Source: Clostridiales bacterium (GTDB lineage: Bacteria; Bacillota; Clostridia; Lachnospirales; Lachnospiraceae). From it: a DNA stretch of 64,000 nt. The notes beneath the pieces are model-generated. The model did not search any database, was not told where the DNA came from, and was given only the letters and a program-made list of their open reading frames with translations. Each line of letters opens with the position of its first letter. Positions within the stretch are counted from its first letter, which is position 1. The stretch lies in the NCBI GenBank assembly GCA_021202925.1, contig JAJQCD010000024.1, forward strand, positions 1 to 64,000. Reading direction: 5' to 3'. Below, one piece after another: positions 17,312-26,380 of this stretch. The translations under genes were made by a program, and so were the position numbers.

Positions 17312-18433
17312 TTATTTGACCTGTTCAAACAGCCAGTCCCTGAGCACGCTGATTTTGTATGGGTGGTCGAAGGAATACATGTGTTCGTTGCCTTCGAAGC
17401 CCTCCATGTCATCGGGGAGTACGCTTCCCTTTTCCCAGCTGACAAAGTTAGCGGAATATCCCTGTGCGATTACGTCAGTGACGCCTTGCGCAATCGTTTC
17501 TTCAGAATCTTTTGCGTTGAGGATGTTTTTTCCGTAGCTGACGCCGTCGGCGTCAAACATGTCGATGACATTCTGCATGCCGGTTGATGCCCTCTCGTCG
17601 CCTTCCGCGGCAAAATAGAAGAATGTCTGTTCCTCGAGCGGCGACAGGATGTCGGTACTCCACTGCCCGTCGACATAAAGGCTGGCCGCGAACAGATCCG
17701 GGTAAGTTCCGTTCAGATAGAGCGCAGTCATACAGCCCATGGACTGTCCCGTGATATAGATGCGGTTTTCATCGATCTGGTAGGTCTCCTGCACAGAGAC
17801 CAGAAGGTTGAGGAGAGCGTCCACATATTCACTGGCGGTTCCTTCTCCGACCAGGATGTTTTCAGGGAATTCCGGGGCGATGACGAAGGAAGGATGTTTT
17901 TGCTGATCCTCGTCGGTAACCCAGACCAGAGCGCCGTATCCCTGGGTGAGAGCGGCGGTCGTTTCCTTTCCTACAACACTGGAATCGGTGATAAATAAAA
18001 CCAGCGGGTATTCCTGAGATTCATCGTATCCATCCGGGATAAAGAAATTGTAGGCGAAGGATTTCCCTGTTGCCTCATCGGTGTAGTCAATCTGCGTAAA
18101 TTTTTCCTGTGTTTCTGCTAAAAGCGTGTTTAACGTTTCATCTCCGCTTTTGTCAATCGTACCGCCACCGTTTCGTCGGTCTGGTCCTTCGTGTCCCTGT
18201 GCAGGAGGTTCATTCGCTTCGTCAGAATCGTTTCCCCTGTTTGCACCAGGCCGTGCAACGGCTTTGGCAGGGGCGGTCATGGTGCTCTCTGCTTCTACCG
18301 TTTCTGTTTCCATATTTTCTGTTTCTGCTACCGTTGTCTGGGCGGTACTCGTCTGAGTCTGAGCGGATTGGCTGGAACAGCCGGCCAAGAGAACTGCCGC
18401 CAGTGAAAGACTGATTAATTTTTTGAGTTTCAT
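17312..18433 (-). CDS. Lipoprotein alpha/beta hydrolase (PHB depolymerase/esterase-like)
   Basis: A 373-aa protein with a lipoprotein signal (lipobox LLAGC, Cys18) and a Ser/Thr/Glu-rich linker to about residue 100. The hydrolase domain has FAYNFFIPDGYD, the nucleophile elbow GQSMGCM and a late EHMYSFDHP that may supply the catalytic His. It resembles surface-anchored esterases of the LpqC/PHB-depolymerase group; the substrate is unknown. Start ATG 18433 is chosen for its AAGGAGG and because the signal peptide begins there; the longer frame is 5' leader. It converges with modC at zero distance. Confidence 0.82.
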   Translation of the reverse strand: MKLKKLISLSLAAVLLAGCSSQSAQTQTSTAQTTVAETENMETETVEAESTMTAPAKAVARPGANRGNDSDEANEPPAQGHEGPDRRNGGGTIDKSGDETLNTLLAETQEKFTQIDYTDEATGKSFAYNFFIPDGYDESQEYPLVLFITDSSVVGKETTAALTQGYGALVWVTDEDQQKHPSFVIAPEFPENILVGEGTASEYVDALLNLLVSVQETYQIDENRIYITGQSMGCMTALYLNGTYPDLFAASLYVDGQWSTDILSPLEEQTFFYFAAEGDERASTGMQNVIDMFDADGVSYGKNILNAKDSEETIAQGVTDVIAQGYSANFVSWEKGSVLPDDMEGFEGNEHMYSFDHPYKISVLRDWLFEQVK

Positions 18434-18692
18434 GTATTCCTCCTTCTCAACAAAACTGTTGCGCTGAACCGAGGACTTTTCACCTGGATTCAGAAAATGG
18501 TGTACTCGTTGCTTTGCGGATATCAGGCAGTTCAATGCAACCACAAGGCAAGAGGAACGGATCACATGCAGTATAACACAGGATCAACGAACCAATAAGG
18601 GATTTCTGCTTTTTTCACAAAATCTACTTATTTTTTATGATGGGGAGGACAGATGGTGTAAATCGCTGATCAAACAGGATGGTGGTTCGCTA

Positions 18693-18722
18693 TTGACAAA
18701 TCCACTCCTTTGCGCCTATAAT
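18693..18722 (+). promoter_or_regulatory. Promoter of the T-box/trpXYZ operon
   Basis: TTGACA (18693-18698), an 18-bp spacer and TATAAT (18717-18722). Transcription would begin near 18729, at the start of the T-box leader. Confidence 0.85.
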
Positions 18723-18728
18723 TGGTGT

Positions 18729-19077
18729 TGACAGAAAAACCTGTGAGGAAGAGTAGTAACCGGCGAAGGTCAGACCGCAGAGAACCCCGGATGGTGGAAT
18801 CGGGGCGTCAGGATAACCGGCGAATGGACTTCTGAGGGCGGCTTTGAACGGGGATTGACGCGGCGGTGCCGGTGCATTTGTTGGGAAGAGAGCATCCGGG
18901 AGATGCGCAAGCGTGGTATTCCTGAGCAGGGGCTGACGGGACCCACCCGTTATCCATCGGGGCGCGTATGATGGTACGCGTAGTGAGCGGATGTCTTTTT
19001 CGAAGGCATCAATTTGGGTGGTATCGCAGAAGTGAATGCTTTTGTCCCATGTAACGATGGGGCAGAAGTATTTTTTT
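18729..19077 (+). promoter_or_regulatory. T-box riboswitch, Trp specificity
   Basis: A full-length T-box leader. GAGTAGTAACC and the distal stem I element CAGAGAACCCC...GGTGGAA are present, followed by the specifier loop GAA-TGG-ACTTCTGAG. The specifier TGG (18825-18827) is the Trp codon. The T-box sequence AATTTGGGTGGTATCGCAG lies at 19011-19029. The intrinsic terminator is at 19035-19077: a long stem (GCTTTTGTCCCAT with ATGGGGCAGAAGT) and seven T. Uncharged tRNA-Trp would stabilise the antiterminator and turn on the transporter. The variable UGGN base is U, which would pair with A73, or wobble with the usual G73 of tRNA-Trp. Confidence 0.92.
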
Positions 19078-19163
19078 GCTTTTTCATGGTTTGAAAACTG
19101 CCAAAACATCCACGTAATCCGCGTTGCGAACACCATCAATCAAAGAAAAGAGGAGAGATTATA

Positions 19164-20249
19164 ATGAAAAAGAACCTGAAACAATTCCTGGCTGTTGGTA
19201 CCGCTGCTGTCCTGGCGTCTTCTCTGACCGCCTGCTCAACTGCATCTTCTACGACTGCCGCAACCACAGCGGCTGCTGAGGCTGAGACGGAATCCCAGAG
19301 CACGGAGGGCGCAGAGAGCGCATCCGCGGAGGAAGATACGACGGATACTGCGGAATATAACATTGCAATTGTCAAACAGCTGGATCACGCGTCTCTGGAT
19401 GAGATCACAAACGCGATTGAGGCAGAACTGGACGCGATTGCAGCGGAAAAGAATGTCACAATCCATTACACCACATATTCCGGTCAGAATGACCAGACGA
19501 CGTTAAAGCAGATTGGCGACCAGGCCATTGCGGACGGCGTGGATGCGGTGATTCCGGTGGCAACGCTGGCGGCGCAGGTCATGACGGTATGTGCCGAGGA
19601 GACGGAGACGCCGGTGGTGTACGCGGCCATTTCTGATCCGGAGGCGGCTGATCTCACTGGTATCAGCTATGTGACTGGCACCAGCGATGCACTGAATACC
19701 AGTTTCATTCTTGACATGATGACGGCAGTTGACGGAGATATTCAGACGGTTGGTCTGCTCTATTCGTTATCCGAAGCCAATTCCGCTACGCCAATCGCGG
19801 ATGCCAAGACTTATCTGGATGCGGCGGGTATCGCCTACACCGAGCAGACAGCCAATACCAATGATGAGGTGATTACGGCAGTTTCTGCTCTGATTGCTGA
19901 TGGAGTGGATGCAATCTTTACACCCACCGACAATGTGATTATGGCTGCGGAGCTGGCAGTCTATGAGAGTCTCAAGGATGCCGGTATTCCTCACTATACC
20001 GGAGCGGATTCTTTTGTCCGGAATGGTGCGTTTGCTACCTGTGGTGTGAATTATACCGATCTGGGCGCAAAAACGGCGGATCTGGCATATACCGCGATTA
20101 CCGAGGGCATGGATAATCTGGAGGATTATTACCTGATGGACGGCGGCATTATCACGGTAAATACCGAGACGGCAGAAGCGTTGGACATTGATTATTCGGT
20201 TTATTCGGATATGGGCGAACTGGTTGAGGTTACTACGACAGAAGATTAA
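19164..20249 (+). CDS. trpX: Tryptophan ABC transporter substrate-binding lipoprotein (TrpX-like)
   Basis: A 361-aa lipoprotein (lipobox LTAC, Cys24) with a short Thr/Ala/Glu linker. The binding domain is of the ABC_sub_bind type: YNIAIVKQLDHASLDEI, YSGQNDQTTLKQIGDQ, VIPVATLAAQ, VVYAAISDP and the C-terminal CGVNYTDLGAKTADLAY. These proteins pair with branched-chain-like permeases. The Trp T-box upstream identifies the likely ligand as tryptophan or an indole precursor, as for predicted trpXYZ systems of other Firmicutes. The family is certain; the ligand is inferred from the leader. Confidence 0.87.
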   Translation: MKKNLKQFLAVGTAAVLASSLTACSTASSTTAATTAAAEAETESQSTEGAESASAEEDTTDTAEYNIAIVKQLDHASLDEITNAIEAELDAIAAEKNVTIHYTTYSGQNDQTTLKQIGDQAIADGVDAVIPVATLAAQVMTVCAEETETPVVYAAISDPEAADLTGISYVTGTSDALNTSFILDMMTAVDGDIQTVGLLYSLSEANSATPIADAKTYLDAAGIAYTEQTANTNDEVITAVSALIADGVDAIFTPTDNVIMAAELAVYESLKDAGIPHYTGADSFVRNGAFATCGVNYTDLGAKTADLAYTAITEGMDNLEDYYLMDGGIITVNTETAEALDIDYSVYSDMGELVEVTTTED

Positions 20250-20275
20250 ATGATTCGCAAACGAGGAGGTGTCCC

Positions 20276-21304
20276 GTGTTTTATATTTCACAAACAGCTC
20301 TGGAACTGGGGTTCCTCTATGCGCTGGTTCCCCTGGCGCTGTTCCTGAGCTACCGGATTCTCGATATCGCTGACATGACGACGGACGGCTGTTTTGTACT
20401 TGGAACGGCCGTATCGGTCAGCTTTGCCGCAGCGGGTCATCCGTTCCTGGCAATTCCGGCGGCGATGCTTGCCGGCGTCTGCGCCGGGTTTGTGACGGCT
20501 TTTTTGCAGACGCGTCTTGGTGTGCCATCTATTCTGGCCGGAATCGTGACCAATATGGGGCTCTATACCATCAATCTGATGGCGATGGGCTGGAGTTCCA
20601 ATATCAGCCTGCTTAAGACGGCGACAATTTTTACGATTTTCCATGCGACGGGAATTGGCGGTCAATGGTATGAGGCTCTGCTGGCCGGTTTCGTCACGAT
20701 TGCAGCAGGAATCCTCCTTGTGCTTTTCCTTGGCACAAGGCTTGGACTTTCCATCCGCGCGACCGGTGATAATATTGACATGGTGCGGGCGTCTTCCATC
20801 AATCCTGCGTTTACCATCACGGTCGGTTTGTGCGTTTCCAATGCTTTGACTGCGCTCTCCGGTGCCATGGTTGGTCAGTATCAGAATACGGCCGATATTA
20901 ACGCCGGTACCGGCATTGTTGTCATTGGGCTTGCCTGCCTGATCATCGGTGAGACGGTGCTTGGCCGCCGGTCGATGATCCGGGGAGTCATTGCCGCTAT
21001 CCTGGGTTCTGTTATTTATCGCTTCATTTATGCCTATGTCCTGTATACGAAAATCATGCCGGTACAGGCGCTGAAGCTGGTAACTGCCGTGATTGTGGCG
21101 CTGGCGATTGCCTTCCCGACCATACGGGCATGGGTGCAGTTCCAGAAACGCAAGATGGCTGCTCCGAGAAGAATCGTGCCGAGAACAATATCCCATCCTG
21201 TCGATACCGGAAATCCGGCCGAACCGGCAGAGACGGGAGAGTCTGCCGGCTCCGTTGAGAATACTACGGCAGACACATCCCCATCCGATAAGGAGGTGCG
21301 TTGA
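20276..21304 (+). CDS. trpY: ABC transporter permease (TrpY-like)
   Basis: A 342-aa membrane protein with about eight or nine transmembrane helices. RILDIADMTTDGCFVLG, TRLGVPSILAGIVTNMGLY, IRATGDNIDMVRASSINPAF and GLACLIIGETVLG are typical of the BPD_transp_2 permeases that partner ABC_sub_bind proteins. It starts with GTG 20276 after GAGGAGG. The C-terminal 45 residues are hydrophilic and Pro/Glu-rich. It overlaps the frame of trpZ by a few bases. Confidence 0.88.
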   Translation: MFYISQTALELGFLYALVPLALFLSYRILDIADMTTDGCFVLGTAVSVSFAAAGHPFLAIPAAMLAGVCAGFVTAFLQTRLGVPSILAGIVTNMGLYTINLMAMGWSSNISLLKTATIFTIFHATGIGGQWYEALLAGFVTIAAGILLVLFLGTRLGLSIRATGDNIDMVRASSINPAFTITVGLCVSNALTALSGAMVGQYQNTADINAGTGIVVIGLACLIIGETVLGRRSMIRGVIAAILGSVIYRFIYAYVLYTKIMPVQALKLVTAVIVALAIAFPTIRAWVQFQKRKMAAPRRIVPRTISHPVDTGNPAEPAETGESAGSVENTTADTSPSDKEVR

Positions 21305-21306
21305 TC

Positions 21307-22107
21307 ATGCTTGATCTTGTTTCGATTTCCAAAACCTTCAATCCGGGCACGATCAATGCCAAAACGGCGGTTTCCAACCTGTCCCTTCACCTGGATGACG
21401 GAGATTTTGTAACGATCATCGGTTCCAATGGAGCAGGCAAATCCACATTGTTTAACGCGATTGCGGGTGCTTTCTATGTCGATGATGGCGCGATTCTTCT
21501 GGACGGACTGGATATTACCTTTGTTCCGGAATATCGGCGCAGCCGTGTGATTGGTCGTCTGTTTCAGGATCCGTTGAAGGGTACGGCGCCGGGAATGACG
21601 ATTGAGGAAAATCTGGCACTTGCCTTCCTGCGTTCCTCGGAGAACTCGCATCCGTTTTCCCGTATTTCCAAAAAGGACAAGGATTTGTTCCGTGAGCGCC
21701 TGTCGCTTCTGGGTATGGGACTGGAGGATCGCATGAAACAGCCGGTCGGATTGCTTTCCGGCGGCCAGCGTCAGGCACTGACCCTGTTGATGGCTACGCT
21801 TGTCACGCCCAAGATTCTGCTGCTGGATGAACACACCGCGGCTCTCGACCTGGGTACGGCCGATAAGGTTCTGGATCTGACGCGGGAGATTGTCGCCAGA
21901 GAGAACATTACCTGCCTGATGATTACACACAATATGAAGCAGGCGTTGGAACTGGGCAACCGGACGTTTATGATGGCCGATGGCAATATTGTCCTGGATG
22001 TGGGAGGCGAAGAACGCAGCCGCATGAGTGTGGAAGACCTGATCGCCCGCTTTAAGATTGGAGCCGGGAAGGAACTTGACAATGATCGGATTCTGCTGTC
22101 TACATAA
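21307..22107 (+). CDS. trpZ: ABC transporter ATPase (TrpZ-like)
   Basis: A 266-aa ABC ATPase: Walker A GSNGAGKST, Q-loop LFQDP, signature LSGGQRQAL, Walker B ILLLDEHTAALD, switch His in MITHNM. It energises TrpXY. ATG 21307 lies 10 nt after AGGAGG. An in-frame TTG at 21301, 4 nt after it, is the alternative and would overlap the trpY stop. Only 13 nt separate its stop from the HipA-like gene, with no terminator between. Confidence 0.88.
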   Translation: MLDLVSISKTFNPGTINAKTAVSNLSLHLDDGDFVTIIGSNGAGKSTLFNAIAGAFYVDDGAILLDGLDITFVPEYRRSRVIGRLFQDPLKGTAPGMTIEENLALAFLRSSENSHPFSRISKKDKDLFRERLSLLGMGLEDRMKQPVGLLSGGQRQALTLLMATLVTPKILLLDEHTAALDLGTADKVLDLTREIVARENITCLMITHNMKQALELGNRTFMMADGNIVLDVGGEERSRMSVEDLIARFKIGAGKELDNDRILLST

Positions 22108-22120
22108 CAGAGGTGTTGGT

Positions 22121-23674
22121 ATGATGCAATATGACTTAATGCATAAGAATGACAGATGTGGCAGTATTCTGTATGATGAAAATACAGGAAAGATTACCGA
22201 TTATCGTGACGCCGGAAATGGTCTATCTCCGTTCCTGGGAAACAGCAATTTAAAAAAGATCGCAAAATGGTGGGAAATGCGGGCGATACCGGCGTCCCGA
22301 GCTTCTTTGCAGGATATTTTAAAAAATGCCGGTTGTTTTACACCGGGTAATTTTCTGGCAAAAAATCTTGCATTAAGCATATCGGATACGTACTGGATTC
22401 GTCCATTTCATGCTCATGTATCTTATGAGGATGAAAAATTAACAAATTTTGCGATTTTTCATGACAGTAAAATTCCTTATCATAACGCCACATCCTATGA
22501 TCCAAACGCATCACTGGGCGGACAGATGGAAAAATACTGGGAGATCCATGCAGGGAATCCGGTATTAGTAAAAGTGAGCAGCCGTTTTTTTGGACAGCAA
22601 TCTCTGAATGAAGTGTTTGCGACTCGCATTCATGAACGGCAGGATAGTGGTATTCCTTATGTAAAATATTATGCGTCGATTGAAGAAGATCGTTCTGTTT
22701 CCTGCAAATGCAATGCCTTCACTTCGGAAAACGCAGAGTTTGTTTCTGCTTATGAGATCATGGAAAGCAGTAAGATACCGAATAACATGGCATTGTACGA
22801 TGCCTATATCGATCTTTGTGCAAAACAGGGAATTGATCGTGGAAGGATGCAGGACTTTATGGATTATCAGACACTGACCGATTTCATTATCAGCAATACC
22901 GATGAGCACCTGTTAAATTTCGGAGTTCTGCGAAATCCGGATTCGATGGAGCTGCTCGGCCCGGCTCCCATTTTTGATTCCGGGAACAGCATGTTTTACG
23001 CGGAAGAACGCAGAATTCCATATACCAGAGCGGGAATATTGGATAGAAAGATTACCAGTTTTTATGAAAAAGAGGAAAAGCTTTTAAAACGGGTACAGAA
23101 CCGTAATATCGTAAAAGTTGACCTGCTTCCATCGCCGCAGGAAGTGAAGGAATTTTATGTGCAGGCCATGCTTCCGGAATGGAAAGCAGATATGATCAGC
23201 CTGAATTATGCTGTCAAATGCGAACTTTTCCGGGAATTCCAACAGGGAAAAACGATTTCGTTTTATCAGGAAACACAGATCGAAAAGGAAACTGTTCGGA
23301 AGGATAAAGTAAAAAAATCCGCATCCCAGAAATTTATCATGGTGTGTGGTCTTCCGGGATCCGGTAAAACAGTTCAGGCGTATGAGTTACAGGAGTCATA
23401 TGTGCGGCGGGGATATCGTCCGGTCATTGCGGAAAAGTTTTATGATTCGGATCGCATGATTCATGATATGGCATATATCCTGGATCGGAGACGTGTGTTA
23501 GACGCTTTACCGGCGATACCAGGCTATGAGAAGACGGTCACAATCATTGCCCCGGACGATATCCGGAAAGAACTGTATGAAAAGGCCGGAGAGTGCCGCG
23601 AAGATCTTGTGCTTCTGATATGCGGAAGCGCGCGTAAAGACAGCCTTAAAAAGTGGCTCCACCGTGATTTATGA
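22121..23674 (+). CDS. HipA-like kinase fused to a P-loop kinase domain (frameshifted)
   Basis: This 517-codon frame has two parts. The first, to about residue 385, looks HipA-like: LVKVSSRFFGQQSLNE, then FIISNTDEHLLNFG with a candidate catalytic Asp261, and PIFDSGNSMF with Asp286 as candidate metal ligand. The second starts near residue 404 with Walker A GLPGSGKT (410-417) and resembles AAA_33/polynucleotide-kinase-like P-loop kinases. The frame ends early in LKKWLHRDL; the expected continuation VIYEASNLTKESR lies in the next frame. ATG 22121 has AGAGGTG. The gene is more A+T-rich than its neighbours. No HipB-like antitoxin is adjacent. It may be read from the Trp T-box operon. Confidence 0.72.
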   Translation: MMQYDLMHKNDRCGSILYDENTGKITDYRDAGNGLSPFLGNSNLKKIAKWWEMRAIPASRASLQDILKNAGCFTPGNFLAKNLALSISDTYWIRPFHAHVSYEDEKLTNFAIFHDSKIPYHNATSYDPNASLGGQMEKYWEIHAGNPVLVKVSSRFFGQQSLNEVFATRIHERQDSGIPYVKYYASIEEDRSVSCKCNAFTSENAEFVSAYEIMESSKIPNNMALYDAYIDLCAKQGIDRGRMQDFMDYQTLTDFIISNTDEHLLNFGVLRNPDSMELLGPAPIFDSGNSMFYAEERRIPYTRAGILDRKITSFYEKEEKLLKRVQNRNIVKVDLLPSPQEVKEFYVQAMLPEWKADMISLNYAVKCELFREFQQGKTISFYQETQIEKETVRKDKVKKSASQKFIMVCGLPGSGKTVQAYELQESYVRRGYRPVIAEKFYDSDRMIHDMAYILDRRRVLDALPAIPGYEKTVTIIAPDDIRKELYEKAGECREDLVLLICGSARKDSLKKWLHRDL

Positions 23675-23888
23675 GGCCTCCAACCTGACAAAAGAGAGCC
23701 GGGAACGGTTCTTAAATATTTCTTATGAGGCAGGAATTCAGAATAAAGAACTCCATATCATGCATAGAGATTCCGGGTATTCGGAAACCGGCATATCACA
23801 GGAACGGATGGCTCGGATGACTGAAGAATTCCAGGGAAATTATCCTTCATTTGATGAAGGTTGGACGGAGATCGTGGAACACGAGTGA
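23664..23888 (+). CDS. Displaced C-terminal part of the HipA-like/P-loop kinase
   Basis: This frame encodes VIYEASNLTKESRERFLNIS, then YPSFDEGWTEIVEHE. These are the 'DATNL...R' and 'P...EGW' segments that close an AAA_33/polynucleotide kinase-like domain. It continues the protein of 22121-23674 after a +1 shift. Deleting one A from the run of five at 23648-23652 would join the two frames into one protein of about 588 aa. GTG 23664 is only the first possible start, without a ribosome binding site. It is a displaced tail rather than an independent gene, unless the shift is a sequencing error. Confidence 0.7.
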   Translation: MIYEASNLTKESRERFLNISYEAGIQNKELHIMHRDSGYSETGISQERMARMTEEFQGNYPSFDEGWTEIVEHE

Positions 23889-24003
23889 GAGGTGGACTTG
23901 AAACGGGGTGTGAATCCGGACGATGACTCGGGACTGGTAGAAATCTGTGCCGTCGGTTAACAAAGAAAATGCACAAATTGACAAAGAAAGACCCTTGTCG
24001 CCT

Positions 24004-24033
24004 TTGTGGCTTTTGTAGTATGATTAATATAAT
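24004..24033 (+). promoter_or_regulatory. Candidate promoter of the GH3 gene
   Basis: TTGTGG (24004-24009), an 18-bp spacer and TATAAT (24028-24033). The leader contains a 6-bp GACGGC/GCCGTC hairpin with TGTA loop (24061-24076) just before the AGGAGG of the gene. Confidence 0.5.
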
Positions 24034-24094
24034 TATGCAATTCAACAACCTGCACACCCCGACGGCTGTAGCCGTCAAAAGGAGGAATCATACT

Positions 24095-26326
24095 ATGGCA
24101 AAAGCAAGCGACCAGGTCAAACGCTATCAGAACCCCAACGGTCCCACCATCGGCACCGTCTCCCGGAATATCATGGAGCAGGATGGCCTGTACTTTAAGG
24201 ACATCGACGGATCCGGCCAGGTCACAGCAGTCAACGACTGGCGGTTGTCCCCGGCGGAGCGGGCCGCGGCCTACGTCAGGACTCTGACGGTGGACGAGAA
24301 GATCGCCCAGCTGTTCATTTCCGACTGGCGCATGGGGCCTAAGTATCCATGCCCGGTTCCCGATCATCGGTTTTCTACGGATGAATCCGGCCTGCTGGAC
24401 GATGCGGAAATGAACGGAAAAACCATCTTTGGCGAGCAGCACCTGCCCGGTACGACTACTCTCATTAAGGAGTGGTTCTCCCGGCACCTGATCCTGCGGG
24501 CCAACGCCACGCCGGAGGATCTGGCGGACTGGCTGAATCAGCTCCATGCCGTGGCGGAGCAGTGTGACCACTTTGTTCCCGTCAGCGTGGCTTCCAACTC
24601 CCGGAATGAGAATGGCGAAGTGGTGTTTGGCATGAATGACGCCTCTGGCATCTTTGCCACCTGGCCCGGCACCCTTGGTATCACCGCTGCTGTCCGGGGC
24701 GACAGTCTGGATATCATTGATAAATTTGCCGACTGCGTCCGGAGGGAATGGAATGCCTGTGGCCTGAAGAAGGGATATATGTACATGGCCGACGTGGTCT
24801 CCGACCCTCGCTGGCAGCGGACTTTCGGTACCTTTGGCGAGGATCCGGAGCTGATCACCGCCATCTTTGAACGACTGATCCCGGGTATTCAGGGCAGTGA
24901 AAATGGCGTTACTCCCGACGGCGTTTCCATGACGGTGAAACATTTCCCTGGCGGCGGCGCCCGTGAGAATGGTTTCGACCCCCACTATGCTGCAGGACAG
25001 TGGAATGTATATGCCACAGAGGGCTCTTTGCAGAAGTATCATATTCCCACTTTCCAGCCTGCGGTGAAGTATCATGCTGCTTCTATCATGCCCTACTATT
25101 CCAAGCCTGCGGCTGCCAAGAGCGCCCCTCAGACCGATATGAATGGCGATCCCATTGAGTTAAATCCGTATGGCTTTGCCTACAACAAAGTGTTTATTGA
25201 CAAGGTGCTCCGGGGACAGATGGGCTTTGACGGCTATATCAACTCTGATACCGGCATCGTCCACAATATGAGCTGGGGTGTGGAAGCTCTGGATCTTCCG
25301 GAACGGATCGGCTATGCCGTTACTCAGTCCGGCGTGGATATTATCAGCGGACTGTTTGATAATGAAGCAGGAAGAGAGGCCTATGAGCGTGCCACCAACG
25401 GCTATTATGACACGCATCCTGTCCCGGAGGGGTTCCGGAAAGAAGACCTGGTGCTGACCGATGAAAGCCTGGATCGTGCGGTCAGCCGTACCCTGACCGA
25501 ATTATTCCAGCAGGGCATGTTTGAGAATCCTTATGCGGATCCGGCGAATGCGGTAAAGGTGGTGTCCGACCAGACTGACTGGGACGAGGCTTCCCTGACG
25601 CACCGCAAGAGCGTCGTCCTGTTGAAAAATCAGGATGTGCTCCCCCTGACCGCAGAGAAACGGATCGGGAAAAAGTTTTATGTGGAGGCGTTCGCTAAGG
25701 GCGATGCTGCCGCCGCTACCGCTGCACTGCGCGAGATGCTGGGTGACTGTACGATGACCGACGACCCCGCCGAGGCAGACTACGCGATTCTGATGGTCAG
25801 TCCTTCCTCCGGCAACTATTTCAGCGCCACTCCCGGCTATCTGGAAATCGACATCTGTGAAAACAAGGTGGTTCCCGATGTGGACGAGAAGAGTTGTCCT
25901 CTGGACACCACTCACCTGGAGACGACTCTGACCGGTGCGAACCGCATCTCCGCTATCGCCGCAGCGGTTCACGCAAACGGCGGCAAGGTCATTGCCAACA
26001 TTAACTTTCCGCTGGCCTGGATGGTGGGCAACGTGGAGCGTTATGCTGACGCATTGACCGCAGGGTTTGATGCTTATCCATCCGCTACTCTGGATGTGAT
26101 CTTTGGCCGGTTCGATCCGGTGGGCAGGCTGCCCATCACCCTGCCGAGGAACGATGCGGTACTGGCTGTCAGCAGCGACGGCGTCTGCGTCAGTCCCAAC
26201 GACGTACCCGGTTACGACAAGGACTGGTATATGCCTGAGGAGTTAAAGGATGAAAACGGCAAGGCGTATGCTTACCGCGACACCGTCGGCAACTACTATG
26301 AATTGAACTTCGGATTGAAGTACTAA
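24095..26326 (+). CDS. Glycoside hydrolase family 3 protein (beta-glucosidase-like)
   Basis: A 743-aa GH3 enzyme without a signal peptide, so probably cytoplasmic. The barrel domain contains VSDPRWQRTFGTFGEDPEL, MTVKHFPGGGARENG and GFDGYINSDTG. In the last, Asp385 is the expected nucleophile, in SDT rather than the common SDW. The C-terminal domain has HRKSVVLLKNQDVLPL and GRLPITLP. It would release sugars from a beta-glycoside. The start is ATG 24095 with AGGAGG; codons upstream to 23969 overlap the promoter. It faces the AraC regulator convergently and may serve the same glycan pathway as the GH2 gene. The substrate is unknown. Confidence 0.9.
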   Translation: MAKASDQVKRYQNPNGPTIGTVSRNIMEQDGLYFKDIDGSGQVTAVNDWRLSPAERAAAYVRTLTVDEKIAQLFISDWRMGPKYPCPVPDHRFSTDESGLLDDAEMNGKTIFGEQHLPGTTTLIKEWFSRHLILRANATPEDLADWLNQLHAVAEQCDHFVPVSVASNSRNENGEVVFGMNDASGIFATWPGTLGITAAVRGDSLDIIDKFADCVRREWNACGLKKGYMYMADVVSDPRWQRTFGTFGEDPELITAIFERLIPGIQGSENGVTPDGVSMTVKHFPGGGARENGFDPHYAAGQWNVYATEGSLQKYHIPTFQPAVKYHAASIMPYYSKPAAAKSAPQTDMNGDPIELNPYGFAYNKVFIDKVLRGQMGFDGYINSDTGIVHNMSWGVEALDLPERIGYAVTQSGVDIISGLFDNEAGREAYERATNGYYDTHPVPEGFRKEDLVLTDESLDRAVSRTLTELFQQGMFENPYADPANAVKVVSDQTDWDEASLTHRKSVVLLKNQDVLPLTAEKRIGKKFYVEAFAKGDAAAATAALREMLGDCTMTDDPAEADYAILMVSPSSGNYFSATPGYLEIDICENKVVPDVDEKSCPLDTTHLETTLTGANRISAIAAAVHANGGKVIANINFPLAWMVGNVERYADALTAGFDAYPSATLDVIFGRFDPVGRLPITLPRNDAVLAVSSDGVCVSPNDVPGYDKDWYMPEELKDENGKAYAYRDTVGNYYELNFGLKY

Positions 26327-26380
26327 TTGCGTGGTGGAATCCCGGTATGGGTAAGGCTGGCATGAATCATGAAAATATAT

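Noticed and set aside
20288-21196. Long minus-strand frame opposite trpY
   Set aside because: Its composition (many Arg, His, Gln) is that of an antisense shadow; trpY has clear permease motifs and the operon context.
23640-23674. Programmed ribosomal frameshift in the HipA-like gene
   Set aside because: The shift needed is +1; a -1 slip at the A run leads to a stop at once, and there is no clear stimulator. A mutation or error is simpler.
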